From Hemibagrus wyckioides (lineage: Eukaryota > Chordata > Actinopteri > Siluriformes > Bagridae): 64,000 nucleotides of DNA. The notes beneath the pieces are model-generated. The model saw only the letters and a list, made by a program, of their open reading frames with translations. It was not told the origin of the DNA and searched no databases. The DNA lies in assembly GCF_019097595.1 (NCBI RefSeq), contig NC_080718.1:18702157-18766156 (forward strand), written 5' to 3'. Positions 30,617 to 44,506 of the stretch are shown here, one piece after another (the stretch's first letter is position 1; each line of letters begins with the position of its first letter). The translations under genes were made by a program, and so were the position numbers.

Positions 30617-33070
30617 ATGTTTTTAGCTTTTTCCAGAAATCACCTGCTAAGTTGTGCGAAAGGGCACGTACCCCGGATCAGGGCTGGTACAGCTCCGAGG
30701 TACTCACATGTCCGGCAGTGGAAAGGGTCACCTCCGATCTGCCGCCAGACCTTTCAGCTGACACCAGCTAGAATAGAAAGCAAACCTCTTCAGAGACTGA
30801 ATGGAAACTTTTCCTCCCCGAGCCATCGGCCCGAGTGTGTGCACTTTGTCGAGCAAGTTGTGGAGACAGCGTTTCCCACTAGTCTGCCCTTCATCAACAA
30901 ACTAACTACAAGGACGAATCAGTCTCCACTGAACAGACCAAATGTGAACACCTTTAACTGCCAGGTACACACACTGAGCCGCGTTTTAAGTGACGGTATT
31001 GGCCTTCACTCGAGGTTAAAGGGATACTGTACTGCACCTGAAAAACCTGCCTGTAAAGAGGATAAGAAAGTTTTGGATCAAGAAACCAGTCAATGTGCTT
31101 CTACCTCCTCTTCCTCCTCCTCATCATCTAACGAAGTGCAGTTTAAAGAGCTGGTAAGTAAAAAGCACTCAGTCCAAAAGCACACAGTTTTCTGTTTCAC
31201 AGTGTTTTCTAAGTGACCCAGGTCCAAAATGCAGCACAGTTTGGGGATTTTCCTGATATACCCTTTAAACCGGAAATAAACTACTGAGCTGAATGAGCTG
31301 CATATGATAAATACTCTAAGAATTATATATTATTGGACCTCTTATATCTGTACATGCCAAAAAAAAAAACACACTATATTATTATATACTGCTTAATATG
31401 ATGTTTTTACAAATCCAAAATGACTTCTGTTTACCATTCATTTGCCTTATTTTTGAATTTTATAATACGTTCATACTAGAGCTATACATTTATCTTTGCA
31501 GTATGAAAATCCATGGACTATTCCCAACATCCTTTGCATGGCCAGGATTGTCCTGTCTCCTGTCCTGGGTTACTTAATCATGGAACAGTATTTCTACACG
31601 TCTCTTGGACTGTTTGCTTTTGCAGGAGCAACTGACTTGGTAAGATCAAGTGTCTTGATATGATTAGTTCATGTTGCATACATAAAGACATCACTGTTAT
31701 GCTGGAAAATTTAAACTCACATTTATAGTGCCTCTCTGTACACAGCTGGACGGTTACATTGCACGGAACTGGCCGAACCAGAAGTCGGCTCTGGGTAGCG
31801 CTCTTGATCCGCTCGCTGATAAGATCCTTGTTAGCGTGCTGTATATCAGTTTGACCTATGCACAGCTCATCCCAGGTTACCCTAACGTCACCTTTATTAC
31901 CAGTTAATGTTATAAACAAATGTCACTCAGTTACTGTTACCCAACAGTAACTGGCTGTTCAATTGATCAAACACATCAATTGATTGAACAGAGAACGTAT
32001 AGCCATCACATAATAGATGATACAACTTTGTGTAAGTTCTGTTATAAATGTGATCATAAGCTTGAATTTTGTTTTTCTACAGTTCCTCTTACAGCACTGG
32101 TGATCACTCGGGATGTTGCTTTAATTGCTGCAGTTTTCTACGTTCGTTATAAAACAGTTCCTCCTCCAGTAAGTATGAATAAAAATATATAACAGATTTT
32201 AAAAACTTTAATTTTCAAATGATGAAGCACATAATTATCATATTGTTATCATGATGATGAGTAGTTTAAGCATTACAATTATTTAACAGTTATTAGCTAT
32301 TAAATCTAACAAGTGTTTTCTCTTAACAGGTAACTCTTAGCAAGTTTTTCAACCCTTGCTACACTACTGCCCAACTTAAGCCAACTCTTATAAGCAAGGT
32401 ATTGTGTTAAACTTGTTATTTAGTGACTTCTGCAAATCTGAAAGGAAATCTTCAGCCATTTTGATGGTTCAGGGATGAAAAAATACTTCATTAGCTACCT
32501 CACCGTGCAAATAAACCTTCAGTGTGTTACTCAGTTTCAAGTTTTGGTGCATGGAAATGTAATTGTGAAAGCTCTATCTAGACTGATCAAAAGATCGATC
32601 GATAGATTTAATCTGGTTAAATGAAATTGACTGATTTGTTCACCCCTGAAATTTTATACTGTTCATTTGTTTCTCAGCAGTAGTATTTGGAAACTGAAGC
32701 TATTGATCACTTTATATTATATAAAATAACTATATTAACAAAATAAATTCAAACACTGTTTTTGTTACAGATTAACACTGCAATCCAGCTGTTTCTGGTG
32801 GCTGTGTCTCTTGCTTCTCCCATCTTTCACTACACTGACAGTGTTTTCTTGCAGTCACTTTGGTAAATATTTCATCATCCCATTTCACAGCCGTCAGATT
32901 TCTCAATATATGACTCCATCTCACACAAGAACCGAACATATTTGAGTTGATCATTTTTCACTGTATCTTTTATTTACAGGTATGTCACTGCGCTGACGAC
33001 TGTAGCATCCGGTTACAGCTATTACCATTATGGAAGAAAAACAGTTGAAGTATTGAACAACAGAAAGTAG
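30617..33070 (+). CDS. crls1: Cardiolipin synthase 1 (mitochondrial CDP-alcohol phosphatidyltransferase)
   Basis: Seven exons join in phase to 380 residues: 30617-31153, 31502-31639, 31746-31875, 32083-32168, 32330-32398, 32771-32862, 32980-33070. The enzyme condenses CDP-diacylglycerol with phosphatidylglycerol to make cardiolipin in the inner mitochondrial membrane. The CDP-alcohol phosphatidyltransferase motif is intact across the exon 2/3 junction: D224, D227-G228, A231-R232, G242, D246, D250. Hydrophobic segments ([42 protein letters not shown]) fit a multi-pass membrane protein, and the end [13 protein letters not shown] is typical. Exon 1 encodes a basic, Arg-rich, presumably mitochondrial presequence. 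At 179 residues it is clearly longer than in human (whole protein about 301) and contains a run of nine serines. It lies 1.4 kb after mcm8. Confidence 0.95.
31928..31991. repeat. Two adjacent hairpins in crls1 intron 3
   Basis: CAGTTACTGTT (31928-31938) pairs perfectly with 31943-31953 over a 4-nt loop. Immediately after, CTGTTCAATTGAT (31955-31967) pairs with 31975-31991, with a small bulge, over a 7-nt loop. No gene function is evident. Confidence 0.85.
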
Positions 33071-33112
33071 ATCTCTTGTGTCATTACTGTAAGGTGATAA
33101 CGCTTCGAGGTG

Positions 33113-33118
33113 AATAAA
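33113..33118 (+). terminator. crls1 polyadenylation signal
   Basis: AATAAA 42 bp after the crls1 stop codon, implying a very short 3'UTR if used. Confidence 0.7.
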
Positions 33119-33596
33119 GCTGGGAATCATTTTACTGACCGCCTGTGTATACGCTTCAAATTGACGCAGAAGTCCTTTTTTTAAAATTTTTTTTTGGAGT
33201 TCCATTTATGACTGTACAGCAGCCTTTTGAATGAAATTATTTTGATATCCAAGTGCACCGTAACTGTCAAATGTATTCAGTCAGTACACAGTCCATGCTT
33301 CTGTGGAAAGTTATTTTTTACCTTTTTGAATCACCACCACAATTTTCTGATTAAAAACTGACTTCAAAATCAAACTGTCTGTAACATTCTTGTTTGAGAG
33401 GAACTTGGTAGACACCTTCAGGGATTGAGGGTGCAATTCTCGCCGAGAGAGAGAGAGAGGATAAGTGGTGGAGATAATGGATGGATGTTGAGATGAACTC
33501 AAAGGAGCTATTAAGCAATTTAGTGTAGCATTTAAATGATATGAATCTGCATTTCATAAATACAAATCGTTTTTTATTATTATACAAACACTCCCT

Positions 33597-33686
33597 AGTC
33601 ACTTTAATAGGAACACCTGCATGTTTGACTTCCGCATGATTGACTGATTGCCTAAGTGCAATAAATAAAGTGGCCGAGGGTTGTAT
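33597..33686. mobile_element. Miniature Tc1-like remnant
   Basis: gtcactttaataggaacacctg at the left and aataaataaagtggccgag at the right are inverted-repeat-like. They match the termini of the larger relic at 34555-35680, so this looks like a very short deletion product of the same family. Confidence 0.55.
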
Positions 33687-34554
33687 TTGTTTAGGTTGTT
33701 TTGCTGTTTCTCAGAGGTAATGTACAGTATTCACAGACCACTAAAGCTGCGGGACAGTTTTTCTAAAGAGATAAGTTGAGATCCTACACTACATTTTACC
33801 GGATTTAAATATATCTAAAATATAAATTATATATAAATATAATTATTAAATTATATCTTAACACAGTTTAGTCTAATGTGAAGAACTTTAAGGTTAGGAT
33901 ACATCTGTGCTATGTGTTTCTGTCCAGAAGAGGGCAGTGTTCATTCAGACAATCATTTTGCTTTGTTGTTTTTGTTTCGTTACATTTCATTGGCTAAGGT
34001 GGAGTCCCAGAGCAATAATCTATACTGTGCAATCTATACAATAATGTTGTTAATATTGTAAATTTGTGTCACAGTACGGTCTGGGAAGGTTATTTTTTGG
34101 ATATAAAAAAAACAAAAAAACTAATAATAAACATTAGAGAATGTTCTGTATTGGTTGTCTTTAGGTTATTACAAAAAAAAGCCTTCCTGCAATGTTCTGG
34201 GAAGATTTTCTGTAACAGCTGCTGTAGATCATGAGCTGTAGTGGAGTAAGTTTCTCCACCACACTCAGGATTACTGCAGCTCTGGAGCTGATTTTCAGAG
34301 AGCAGCACCAAATATGCTGCAGGTTGGCTGCAGTTTATACAATAATTTAACACCAGGCCATGAAACAGTGTGTGCTGTTACAGAGGCAGAGGAAAGGCTT
34401 CAGGCCTCAGAAGAATGAACTGAATAACGGATTTGCCGACGCTATGGTTAATATTTCTGATGCCATAGGGTTATTCAATGTTTCTGTTTCAAATTGTCAA
34501 CTTTGTATAAGACGGAAAAATCATTTGGATTTGCTTGGTGAGTTCAAAACTAAA

Positions 34555-35680
34555 AATATATATCCACAAGTGTCACTTTATAAGGAACACCTGTACACCT
34601 ACTCATTCATGCAATTATCCCATCAGCCAATCAGTGTGGCTTCACCGTAATGCATATAAAATCATGAAGATACAGGGAAGCAGCTTCAGGTAATGTTCAC
34701 ATCAACCATCAGAATGGGGAAAAATCAGTGATCTCAGTGACTGCAGCGTTTTTGTTAGTTCCGGATAAACTGTTATTTCTATAACTACTTATCTAGTATT
34801 TTCATGCACCACAGTCTCTAGAGTTTACTCAGAATGGTGCAATAAAGAAAAATACATTGAGTGAGCAGCAGTTCTGTGGCTGGAAATGCCTTGTTGATGA
34901 GAGAGGTCAATGGAGAATTGAAGATTGGAGAATAGAAAATTGGCAAACTCAGATAAGCACTCGATGGTGAGCAGAAATGCATCTCAGAACACTTCAAACC
35001 TTGCGGTGGATGAGATGCAACAGCAAAAGATGATGTCTGGTTGCACTTTTGTTAGCCAAGAACAGAAAGCTGAAAACTGCATTGGGCACAGTCTCACCAA
35101 AACTGGACAGTTGAAGCCTGGAAAAATGTAGCCTGATCAGATGAACCTTGATTTCTGCTGAGGCACAGAAAGGTTATGTTTAGAATTTGGCACCAACAGT
35201 ATGAATCCATAGACCCAACCTGCCTTGTGTCAACAGTACAGACTGGTGGGACGATATAAATGGTGTGGGGAAAGTTTTTTGGGATGCTTTGGGCCGACAC
35301 ATTGTTTGATTGCCACATCCTATTTGAGTTTTGTTACTGAACATGTGCATCTCTTCATGATCACAATTTACTTCTGTTGGTTACTTCCAGCATGATAATG
35401 CACCATGTCACAAAGCAAAAGTCGTCTCAATCTGGTTTCATGAACATGACAATGAGTTCAGTGTTCTTCAAAGGTCCTGCCAGTCACTGGATCTAAAAGA
35501 GCACCTGAATAGTCCGCAGGGATTTCGTGATGCAATCATGTCATCATGGACCAGAAGCTTAAAAGAAACATCTTGTGGAACCCATGCCACAAAGAATTAG
35601 GGCTTTTCAGAGCAAAGGGAGGCCCTAGCCAGAATTAATATGGTGTTCCTAATAAATAAAGTACTCTGTGAGTGTAATTC
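34555..35680 (+). mobile_element. Old Tc1-like transposon relic
   Basis: Left end gtcactttataaggaacacctg and right end ggtgttcctaataaataaagtact are imperfect inverted repeats. Between them, plus-strand transposase traces are readable: a SLTKTGQ...WKNVA-like block, gatcagatgaacc (first Asp region), and a catgataatgcaccatgtcacaaagcaaaa block equal to the DNAPCHKAK Asp region. Many stops and frame changes, so no working protein. Confidence 0.75.
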
Positions 35681-36464
35681 CATCTACACGCATCCGGTGA
35701 ATTTTTGCATTACACTAATACCCTGATGGGCCGTGACATTCTACTACCATGTGTACTTTAAAAAATTTACTATGTGTCATTTATGTGTGTCATGATCTGG
35801 AAACACACAATGAGCGCACGATGGGGCGTGTTCATGGCACAAGTGTTCATTAAGCTGGACGAGAGCATGAGTCATGCTCTAAGTGATCTCAGCTGTGCAG
35901 GAGGGGAAACTGTACCATGCTCGCTCAGCTCACAGTCCTCTCATGGCTTACGCCTGCATTTCTAACTGACAGCCCACTGCGATAAGACCGTTCAATAACA
36001 CTACAGACCCATAGCTCCTCAAGCATCTCAGAAAAGGGCACATCAGTTTACAAAAATATGTAACAAGGGGAGGTTAGTATAGCATGAAAAGAAAACAGAA
36101 GACAAGTAAAAAAAAAAAAAAAGGATGCTAATTCAAATGCTATTCCCTTCAGCTTTCCACGCAGGAAGTTCATTCAATTAACTGGGTGTTTGGAAAAAAA
36201 TATATAAGACATAATCCACAATATATGATGCTGTAACTAAAAATGTATTTGAACAAATTTTTGAGGTATCACATCTGATTCTGTCCACACAATTTGTTTA
36301 CAAGCAAATGATTATAAGCAATACAGTTCACAGCTCCAGGGTCCCATACCTCTATCCTGAGTGCAGGTTAATGTCTCACCATGTCCACATTAGATTCATC
36401 TGGGTTGTCTGTTCTCCACCCCACCCCCTCCCTCCTGAAAAACAAAAAACAGCACTAAACTAAA
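35681..36464. other. Intergenic, palindrome-bearing segment
   Basis: No gene. A comparatively complex, less AT-rich patch at 35790-35990 holds a perfect 19-bp palindrome (35862-35880) around TGAGTCA. A poly-A tract lies at 36109-36122. Confidence 0.45.
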
Positions 36465-36560
36465 TTGAGCCTAGGTGTGAAGGAGTGTGTAAATGTGTTT
36501 GCATGGTGGCCAGAGTGTATTCCTGCCTCACGCCCAGTGATACTGGGAAAGGTGAAAAAA
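36465..36560. repeat. SINE-like tail fragment
   Basis: taggtgtgaaggagtgtg...tggccagagtgtattcctgcctcacgcccagtgatactggg is the 3' part of a widespread fish SINE-like repeat. Confidence 0.6.
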
Positions 36561-36976
36561 TGAAAAGTGAGTGATCCTCTAATGTATTAGTGTGAAACAA
36601 ACCAGTTTATCTTCCACTTCAATACCAAGAGTACTCGCCATTAAGTTCAGCATTATATTTAATAATACAGAAGTATACATTTCATACACATTATTTGCTA
36701 CTGAAAAGACATCGTTTGTATGAATGTTTGTAAAAAATAAAGTTTAGTCATGGTATTAGTGGTTGTGTTGTCTTATCTGTGTCGTTATTAATGCGTGATC
36801 ATCTTGCTACTTGAGTAATCTAATGACAGAGTATTTAATAAATGTAAGTTCATGTGTGACTCACTAAAGGCACAGAGATCAGCAGGATGGACTGACTGAG
36901 CCCTAAGCTTTGTAAGTTCTGTTCCTGAATCTAGGGGGGAAAATGATCAAACCCAAACAAACAAACAAATAAATGA

Positions 36977-37088
<112 letters not shown>

Positions 37089-37137
37089 TTTATTTTTTTG
37101 TATTTATTTATTTTTTTACAAATTTCATTTAACTGCA

Positions 37138-37345
37138 GGGGTAGCATGATGGTGCTGTAGGTAATGTTGCTAGTGGCCATGACTCAATCCTGAGTTGAGT
37201 CTCACATATTCTCATATGGATTTCCTCTGGGTCCTCTGGTTTCCTTCTACTTACAAAAACATGTCTGAAGGTAGATTGCTTAAGCTAAGACACCATTAGA
37301 TGTGAAGGAATGTGAGAATGTGTGTGTGTACATGGAGCTTCACAC
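37138..37345 (+). repeat. SINE-like copy (diverged)
   Basis: Shares with the 40.2-kb copy the order ggtgctgtaggta, ctcaatcctgagttgagt, atggatttcctctgggtcctctggtttcc, acaaaaacatgtctg. Degraded, plus orientation. Confidence 0.6.
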
Positions 37346-40224
37346 ACACTGGAACTACCACTCTGAATATGCAGTTGAATTTCGTTTATGAAAATAGTAA
37401 TATAGTCATTTTTCATTTTTCTCATAATATAGAAAATGCGGTTATGATCAGGTGAAATATTTCAGGCTGAACCTATGCTTGGTTTGTTCACAGCAGAGGG
37501 CAGCATTGTCCAGTGTTTAAAGATAAAACCAGGCACTCATACTGGAGTGCAGAAGCATGACAGACCTCCAAATATGAATAATTGTAACGTTTTCTTGCAC
37601 ATATCCTGAACAAATCATTAAGTGTTTTTGTAATACTAATGCTCAAATGAAGATAACTGAATCTTATTAACATGACTCTGTCATTAAAAAGGCTTTAGGA
37701 AGCCTTTAAACAGCTGCTGTGACTAGCGCTGAGTCTAGAGTAGATTAGCAATGTTATATAATTTACAATAACATGTTAGTAATTCCTTTTCCAACACCTG
37801 ATGACTCTTGTGCTAATTTTACTAATTGTCTTAACATATTAATGCTAAAGTCACGCTGTTTTCAACTAGTGGCACTGACTGTGACCTCTATGCTGTAGAT
37901 TTCACACTTCAGAAAAGAAAAATGGCTCGGAGCCTTTATCATTAACAGCCATTAGACATGCTTAATCATGATTTCAACTTAAGACATGCTTTTTCAAGCC
38001 AAACTATTTTTATATTGTGCATTGCACAACATCATTCAAAAGTGTTAAAATATGCCTTCATTGAGCCTCTATTGACCATGTTGACAGTTACTTTTAACTG
38101 GAAATAAAATGTGTTAAATTCCTGTTTAACCACTGACTATTGTCCTAATTGGCAAGACTACATTGGGCATTAAGAAGATCAAATATGAAAATACTATAAT
38201 TAAACAAGCGAGCTCAAATTTTGTAAATAGGGCCAATCCTTTAACACCTTTTATTTCTTGATTCATCTGAAGTCTCACAATCTCAGTCCTTATTTGACAT
38301 TCGCGAAACATTGCCAAAGCAGTCTTGTACAAATTTGTGAGAGAATTAAGAAATGAGAGAGGGGGTAAAATCCCGAACACTAGGGAGGAGTGAGACATGC
38401 ATCAACAGATAAATGACGTGTTTTATTCACCTAACCACCTGTGACAATTGTGTGAGGAACAAGCATGCCCTCCATAATGCCAGTATTGTCTGGCTAACAG
38501 TTTTTTCTTCATGGACATAGTGGGAAGAAGTCCCCAACTCCACAGCGAACATGTCTTGGTGTCTTATTTTGCATCCTCAGTAATCTGAAACCTCAGTGGT
38601 CCTATTGTCTTTCTAAACAAAGTAATATGGCAGCTGTCCCAAGCCCCTGGGGCACAGGCACCTGCCTCTTATACAGTAGAAACTAGAGAGAAAAAGAAGC
38701 AGGGATTGGGGTGGAAAATAGAGGAGGGATGCTGCAGATGGACTGTCACACCAGTGCACAGTGGTTTTGCGTGGATCAAGCCGCTGCATGTTCAGAGCCC
38801 ATTGAAGAAGCCGTACTTTCCCCTTTTCCATTTTAATGCTGTATTCATTTGGAGTGTTCAGTAACAGGGCAGACTGATGAATGGACAGTGTAATTATGTT
38901 GTTCATTCACTGATCCACATCAGCACAAGCCTTTGTGTCAACAAAAAGGTCTCTCTTCTTTTTGGGATGTTGGATTCCTTCAGGTGCCAACAAAGTGCAT
39001 TTTTGACCTTTGTCCTTTTCTTGTTCTCGATAATCCAAAAAAAAGGTGGTAGTGGTGGGGAGTATCTTCAAATGAAAAAGTGTAAACCTGGTTTAAAAAA
39101 CCATGAGCTTGTTTCTTTTTTACCATAGCATATTATGGAAATAGACCATGCCCATACACCTGTACTGTACAGTGAATAAATTAATGGTGTGTGATGATTC
39201 TAGGAACAGGTCAGTATCTCCATTACACTTTTGTGCCTTAGAGGTAGTACAATATACTGTCTGCCTCTCCTGTGCTTACTTCTAAACTTTGGCATTGAAC
39301 ATGCCTCTACATGTTAGCCTATAAATCCTCAAAATGGGTTGCATCACCTGCTGTTCTGCCAGCAATGATTATATACCTGCCTCCCATTCAATTCTTTCCT
39401 TTCATCCTTTTGCAGCGGGAACATACTGGCCTTAATGTGACTGTGGAATGTGCGGCTCTATAGCCTGTAGGTCTGTTACCTGTTGCAAACTCTGGGCCTT
39501 TGAATATTGTATTTTCATAATGAATAGGTTTATGTATTTCAGTGGACCTTCTGTAGTCAGAAGTTTACACAAAAGAACAATAAAAAAAGGGTTTTCTCTT
39601 TAAAACTTTTGGATCTTTGTTTTTCATTAAAACTTCAAATTACATTTGAGTCTATTGACAAATTCTTAAATGCTAATTCTTGGCTCCTAATTTTTGACTG
39701 CTTTTGTAGGCCAAAACTTGTTGCCATGTAGCTTTTGGTTCATTGTCATTCAATGGCTATAGAGCTGTCAAGACATCAAGCTAAAGGTCTTTTAATGAGA
39801 AGCAGATGCCACAATTATTTAAGTTACAAAGGTGGGCAGAACAGTAGTCCCACAACACAGCTGAGCGGATCAAACACCCAAACAGTGGGGCCACAGAAAG
39901 GGAAATAATTAATCCTAGACTGTCATGCTAAATGGGAGTTTAAAAATTGTCTGAGCTAGCTCAGGGGTGCAGTTTCAATTAAATCCAAACAAGGAGTAAT
40001 TCAGTTTTCATGTCGTTATTGGCTATCATATGTTTGGAATAAGGAACACTGATGTAAAAAAATGTTATCAGTTTTTGCTTGGTCTTGAGAATCTACATGT
40101 ATTTATTTTTCTACTACATACACTTGATAATAACATTTTTTTTTTCATTTTCTTACACGTGAATATTGTTAAACAATGTACTACTTAGTTAATATGCCAC
40201 AATTAAATTTTTTGAAGTTTAACA

Positions 40225-40545
40225 ATGTGGTGCAGTGGGTAGCATTAATGCTACACACCTCCATTACCCCTGGTTCACTCCTGAGTTGAGGATACTGTCT
40301 GTGTGGAGATTCACCTGTTCATCTTGTGCCTGTGTGGGTTTCCTCTGGGTTCTCTGGTTTTCCTCCACTTCCTCTCAAAAACATTCTGGTTGGTGGGTTT
40401 ACTACTGGGAATTAATGTGTATTCATGGTGGTGTATTCTTGGTCTATGGTCCATGGAGGTGTATTCCTACCTCATACCTGGTGTCCCTTGAGTCAGCTTC
40501 AGATCCACATTTAACCGGTAAAGTGGTCATGTGAATGTACGAATA
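40225..40545 (+). repeat. SINE-like copy
   Basis: Begins tgtggtgcagtgggtagca and continues with tgggtttcctctgggttctctggttttcctcc, then a tail with ggtgtattcctacctcatacctggtgtccc. This is the recognisable layout of a common teleost SINE-like element (tRNA-like head not verified). Reading frames across it are not genes. Confidence 0.7.
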
Positions 40546-43500
40546 TGAAACATGAAGAAACATGGTACTATCATACAGACAATATTAAATACACTAATCA
40601 GTGTCTGCTTACTGCGTCAACCAATCACTGACTTTTGTTTTTGAATTTGAGTTTGTTTTTGCATTTTGCCTGCATTTGTACATCAGGTCCTTGGTTCTCA
40701 AAGAAAGAAACAGAAAGACACAATGCACAGAACTTAGCTGAGCATCACAACCAGCAGCATCTGTTTCCAATATGTAGCGTAGCGGAAGGGTGGGTGCTTC
40801 ATTTAGTGGCGAAAAAGTACAGCCTACTGTACCTTTAAATAGCCTGCGGCTTTGGGCTGGACGGATGTGTGGCTTATTGTTGTATCCCAGATTCCTTGAA
40901 TCTAGACTACAGCTTTTTTCCTTTGAAGGCAACAAGTGTACAATTAAAGTGGAATGTGTGCAATGCTCTCTGGGACTTCTGCGCATTGTGGCAAAAGCAG
41001 CTGAAGCAAAGATTGGCCTTATATTGCTAAGTGTTTAGCATCAGTACATCTCAGGACGGTCCTGGTCAACCACATCACACTTGTTCACTCCACAAACTTT
41101 GAAAAGCCTGCTGTGAGCAGAATAATTATAAATCTGTGAGAAGCATATTATATATGCTTGTTGTGAGCTTTGGAGTGGCCATCTTATTAGCAGCAAAGAT
41201 GTACTGGACTAACCAAAAGGGATCAAGAAGGAACCAGTTCAGAGAATATTACAACACCTTACAAAACAAATTTCAGTCACATCCCAGCTTATAGAGAGTG
41301 TTGTCATTGCCAGTGATGTATCTGACAAGTTTTGAGATGATTACCATGCACAACAAACAATGTACCTGAAATGTTCTGAAAATGTTAGGTAGTAATGGTT
41401 TCCTTGTGGAAAAATCACATTATCTTTTTCACTTGGTTATGTGAGAGCTTTGTGATCATGTGGAAACAAGGTGTAAGTGTATTTCCATACGTTATGGCCT
41501 GAAATTTCATGTGATGTCATGAATATATGTGAGATAATAAATGAAAAAATCATTATGTATAAGAATATCACACGCGACTATTTAATTCTGTGTACAAAAA
41601 AATCACATATGAAAATAAATGAAACATAAAAAATTCAAAGATGAAAGAGAATGAATTGTGTAAAATTCACAAGTTGGGATACCGGGAAAAAAAAAAAAGA
41701 ATAAATATGTATGTATGTAAAGTCCCTATGTATAAAATGTGTTAAATATAAAATGATATTTTAACTTCATGTGATTATTTACAGATGAATTTCATATGAC
41801 TGTGAAATCGGTAAGGGTTCGTACATCATTCACACAATAAACAGAAATGTTTCTGCAAGTTTTTTGTGTTTCTATAACTACAATATGTTTCATCGATTTT
41901 GAAAAGACTTTCTTAGAAAGTTCTAAGAACCGCAACATTTAGAAAACCTTCCTCTACCTTAGAACTTTTAGCTGGGATATTCACATGATTTGCCTTAGAA
42001 TAAACATGGTCATTGAGGTTTTTAAAGGATGAAATCCGTTGTGAAATATGTAGCAGCAGATACAAATATAAGCCAAATAAACATGCTGTACTGGGCTGTG
42101 CTCCGCTAGAGCCATAATGGAGTGCGATCACATCCTTTCCAAAGCTGACCACAAAAATAACTTCTGTCCACAGTTTAATGGGATGATTAAATCAAGCTCC
42201 TGTGTAGACACAAACATGTTGGTGAAAAAGCCCACGTGTTGAAAGTAGTTTTATATAATGGTTGAATGATTATGTATTTATTTCCTTCCGTCTTTCCATC
42301 ATAAAACATGGAGAAGATCAAGGCAAGGAAATGGCCCTTGTAATGCACACACATGCTGCCACCACATCCTTTTGAACCAATAACCCTTCGCCATTCTTGA
42401 GCAGCATATGCTCACAAAGTGGCTGAACATGTGACTGAGCAGATGTCAGGAGAACGGATGGTACTTTTCTAAAGATGGAGAGGCCTTTTCTCAGAGGGAA
42501 CCAAGACAAATGATTCTCCTGCTAATCAAAAGGCTGACAAAACACACTGACTTATGCACATGGAAAGCTACAATAAAAATAAATCTCAGCAGTCAGCTTA
42601 ATCTATGAACTGTGCAGTGCTATGATGTAATGTGGGTAATTTCTTTCTTATTTAGCGTAATGAAAGTATAAACACATGGCATCTCAAATGCCAATTTTAA
42701 ACTAGATTAAAACAAGACCCATAGTTCTGGCTTATTCTGACAATTTGAATATAGATTAGATTTTAATTTCTAGATTTTATACTTTTTTGAGTGTTACTGA
42801 AATGCAATATGTTTATTGTTCAAGAAAAATTAATTCATTATGTATTTATTTAGACCTACAGAAGATTCTTCTTCTCTCATCAAGCCTGGACGCTATACAT
42901 CAATCAAATTCTGAGTTTAGCATTCAATCAGCCTCTAATCAGATTGTAGAATTTGGGTAATTTGTCATTGGCTGTGACCTTTTCATGTTGCACAGTGTAT
43001 TTAATTCTATAGCTGTCTGTGTTCAGCTGAAGATTGATAAGCAAGCCACTGGACTGCAGTGTGGAACAAGAGGATAAGCACATCTGGCCCTATCTTAGTA
43101 AAATATTTCAATATCCTTGAGTCCTTTTTGCCTCCATAGAGCTCATGAATTACATCTAATTTGAAGAGGCATGTTGAGGTAAGTTTGGTTAATTTGCTAA
43201 CATTAAATGGCAATTTTTTTATTTAGTTGGTTTGTTTTCTTTTCTAATGACACATTACGCTAGCATCAACTCCAATAGCTAACACTGGCGGCTAGGCAGC
43301 ATGTCAAAATCTACCTAATGATCCTCCAAACGTACAGAGACTGAATGATTGCACTGACTTAATTTCATCAGTTAAAAAATACTTATTAAACTTTTAATAC
43401 ATTTGAAACATGTGACTTTCATTTGAGCACATTTTTGGCTGAATATCTTGTTTCATTAAGAATGAATTCTAACACATTATATTTGCCTTCACTTAAGAAT

Positions 43501-43944
43501 AATTTTTTAGTAGTTTGTCCACCCCTGCTCGTAACACACAACATAATTCTTGAACTTGTTGAACTCATGGTGAGTGGGAAAGATAGCTGACATCCACAGC
43601 ATTCCACTGGGAAGTTCAAGCCCAAGCCACAGAGATCGATGACACATGCACTGACAGTCGCGGCTTATGTCCACTGGCTAAGCCGATGTGGTGAAATATA
43701 GATTGCTTGTCCAAACTTCCCTTCCAGCTTCAGCCATGCATTCTGGCCTCACAGTTTTTAATCCATAGGAGCAGAACTAGTAAAAAAAAATGAACACACA
43801 TATAGTAATCATTTTGCCACTCTTGCTTTACTTTACTTTCAAATCCTGATGGTAGAAAACAGTGAAAATAAAGTAAGCACACTACGAACACCATATTAAT
43901 AGCTAAGCTTAAACACTCACCTGTAGTAACTGCTTTTTTCTACT

Positions 43945-44255
43945 TAGGGTCAGAGTGGATCTGGAGCCTATCCCTGGAACACTGAGTTCGAGGTGGGAAT
44001 TCACCCTGTTTGGAATGCTAGTCCTTACACTTAGACTTTCACATATTCATTTACACCTGGGGCAATGAATCATCAGTCCACTTATTAATGTTTTAGGGAG
44101 TTGAAAGGAAACTGGAGAACCCAGAAACCTCCACACACAGGGAGGAATCTCAGTAAAATTAAGCTCGGAGACAATAACCAGAACTCCTGACTGGTTCAGA
44201 AACTCTGTGAGGTGGCAAAGTTTCTCTGTTCACAGTTGTGCCACCCTGTGTTTGC
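43945..44255 (-). repeat. SINE-like copy, reverse orientation
   Basis: gtggatctggagcctatccctggaacactgag, cattcatttacacctggggcaatga, ggaaactggagaacccagaaa and a final gttgtgccaccctgtg are the reverse-complement order of the repeat at 40225-40545. Confidence 0.7.
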
Positions 44256-44506
44256 GAAATTATATTAACCTAATTATATTTTAATTATATTTATATTTAA
44301 TTAAATGTAATTACAGGGTTAAATGGTGTTCTTACACTTTTGTGAACTGCAAGACTTTTACATGTCCTAGTGTTTTGAGGCTTTACTTGTTTTCCTCAAA
44401 TTGTGCACAGCTGAATTCTAAATATTAAATAAAAAAAGAAGAAACGTCACATTGCAGCCGTAAAGCAAAATTTATGCAGTTCAGCGGTAATATTTTTTAA
44501 AATCAG

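Noticed and set aside
31578..31919. Minus-strand frame over crls1 exon 3
   Set aside because: Antisense to a conserved exon, with no independent support.
40235..40534. Overlapping plus-strand frames with Trp/Cys-rich sequence
   Set aside because: They lie wholly inside a SINE-like repeat.
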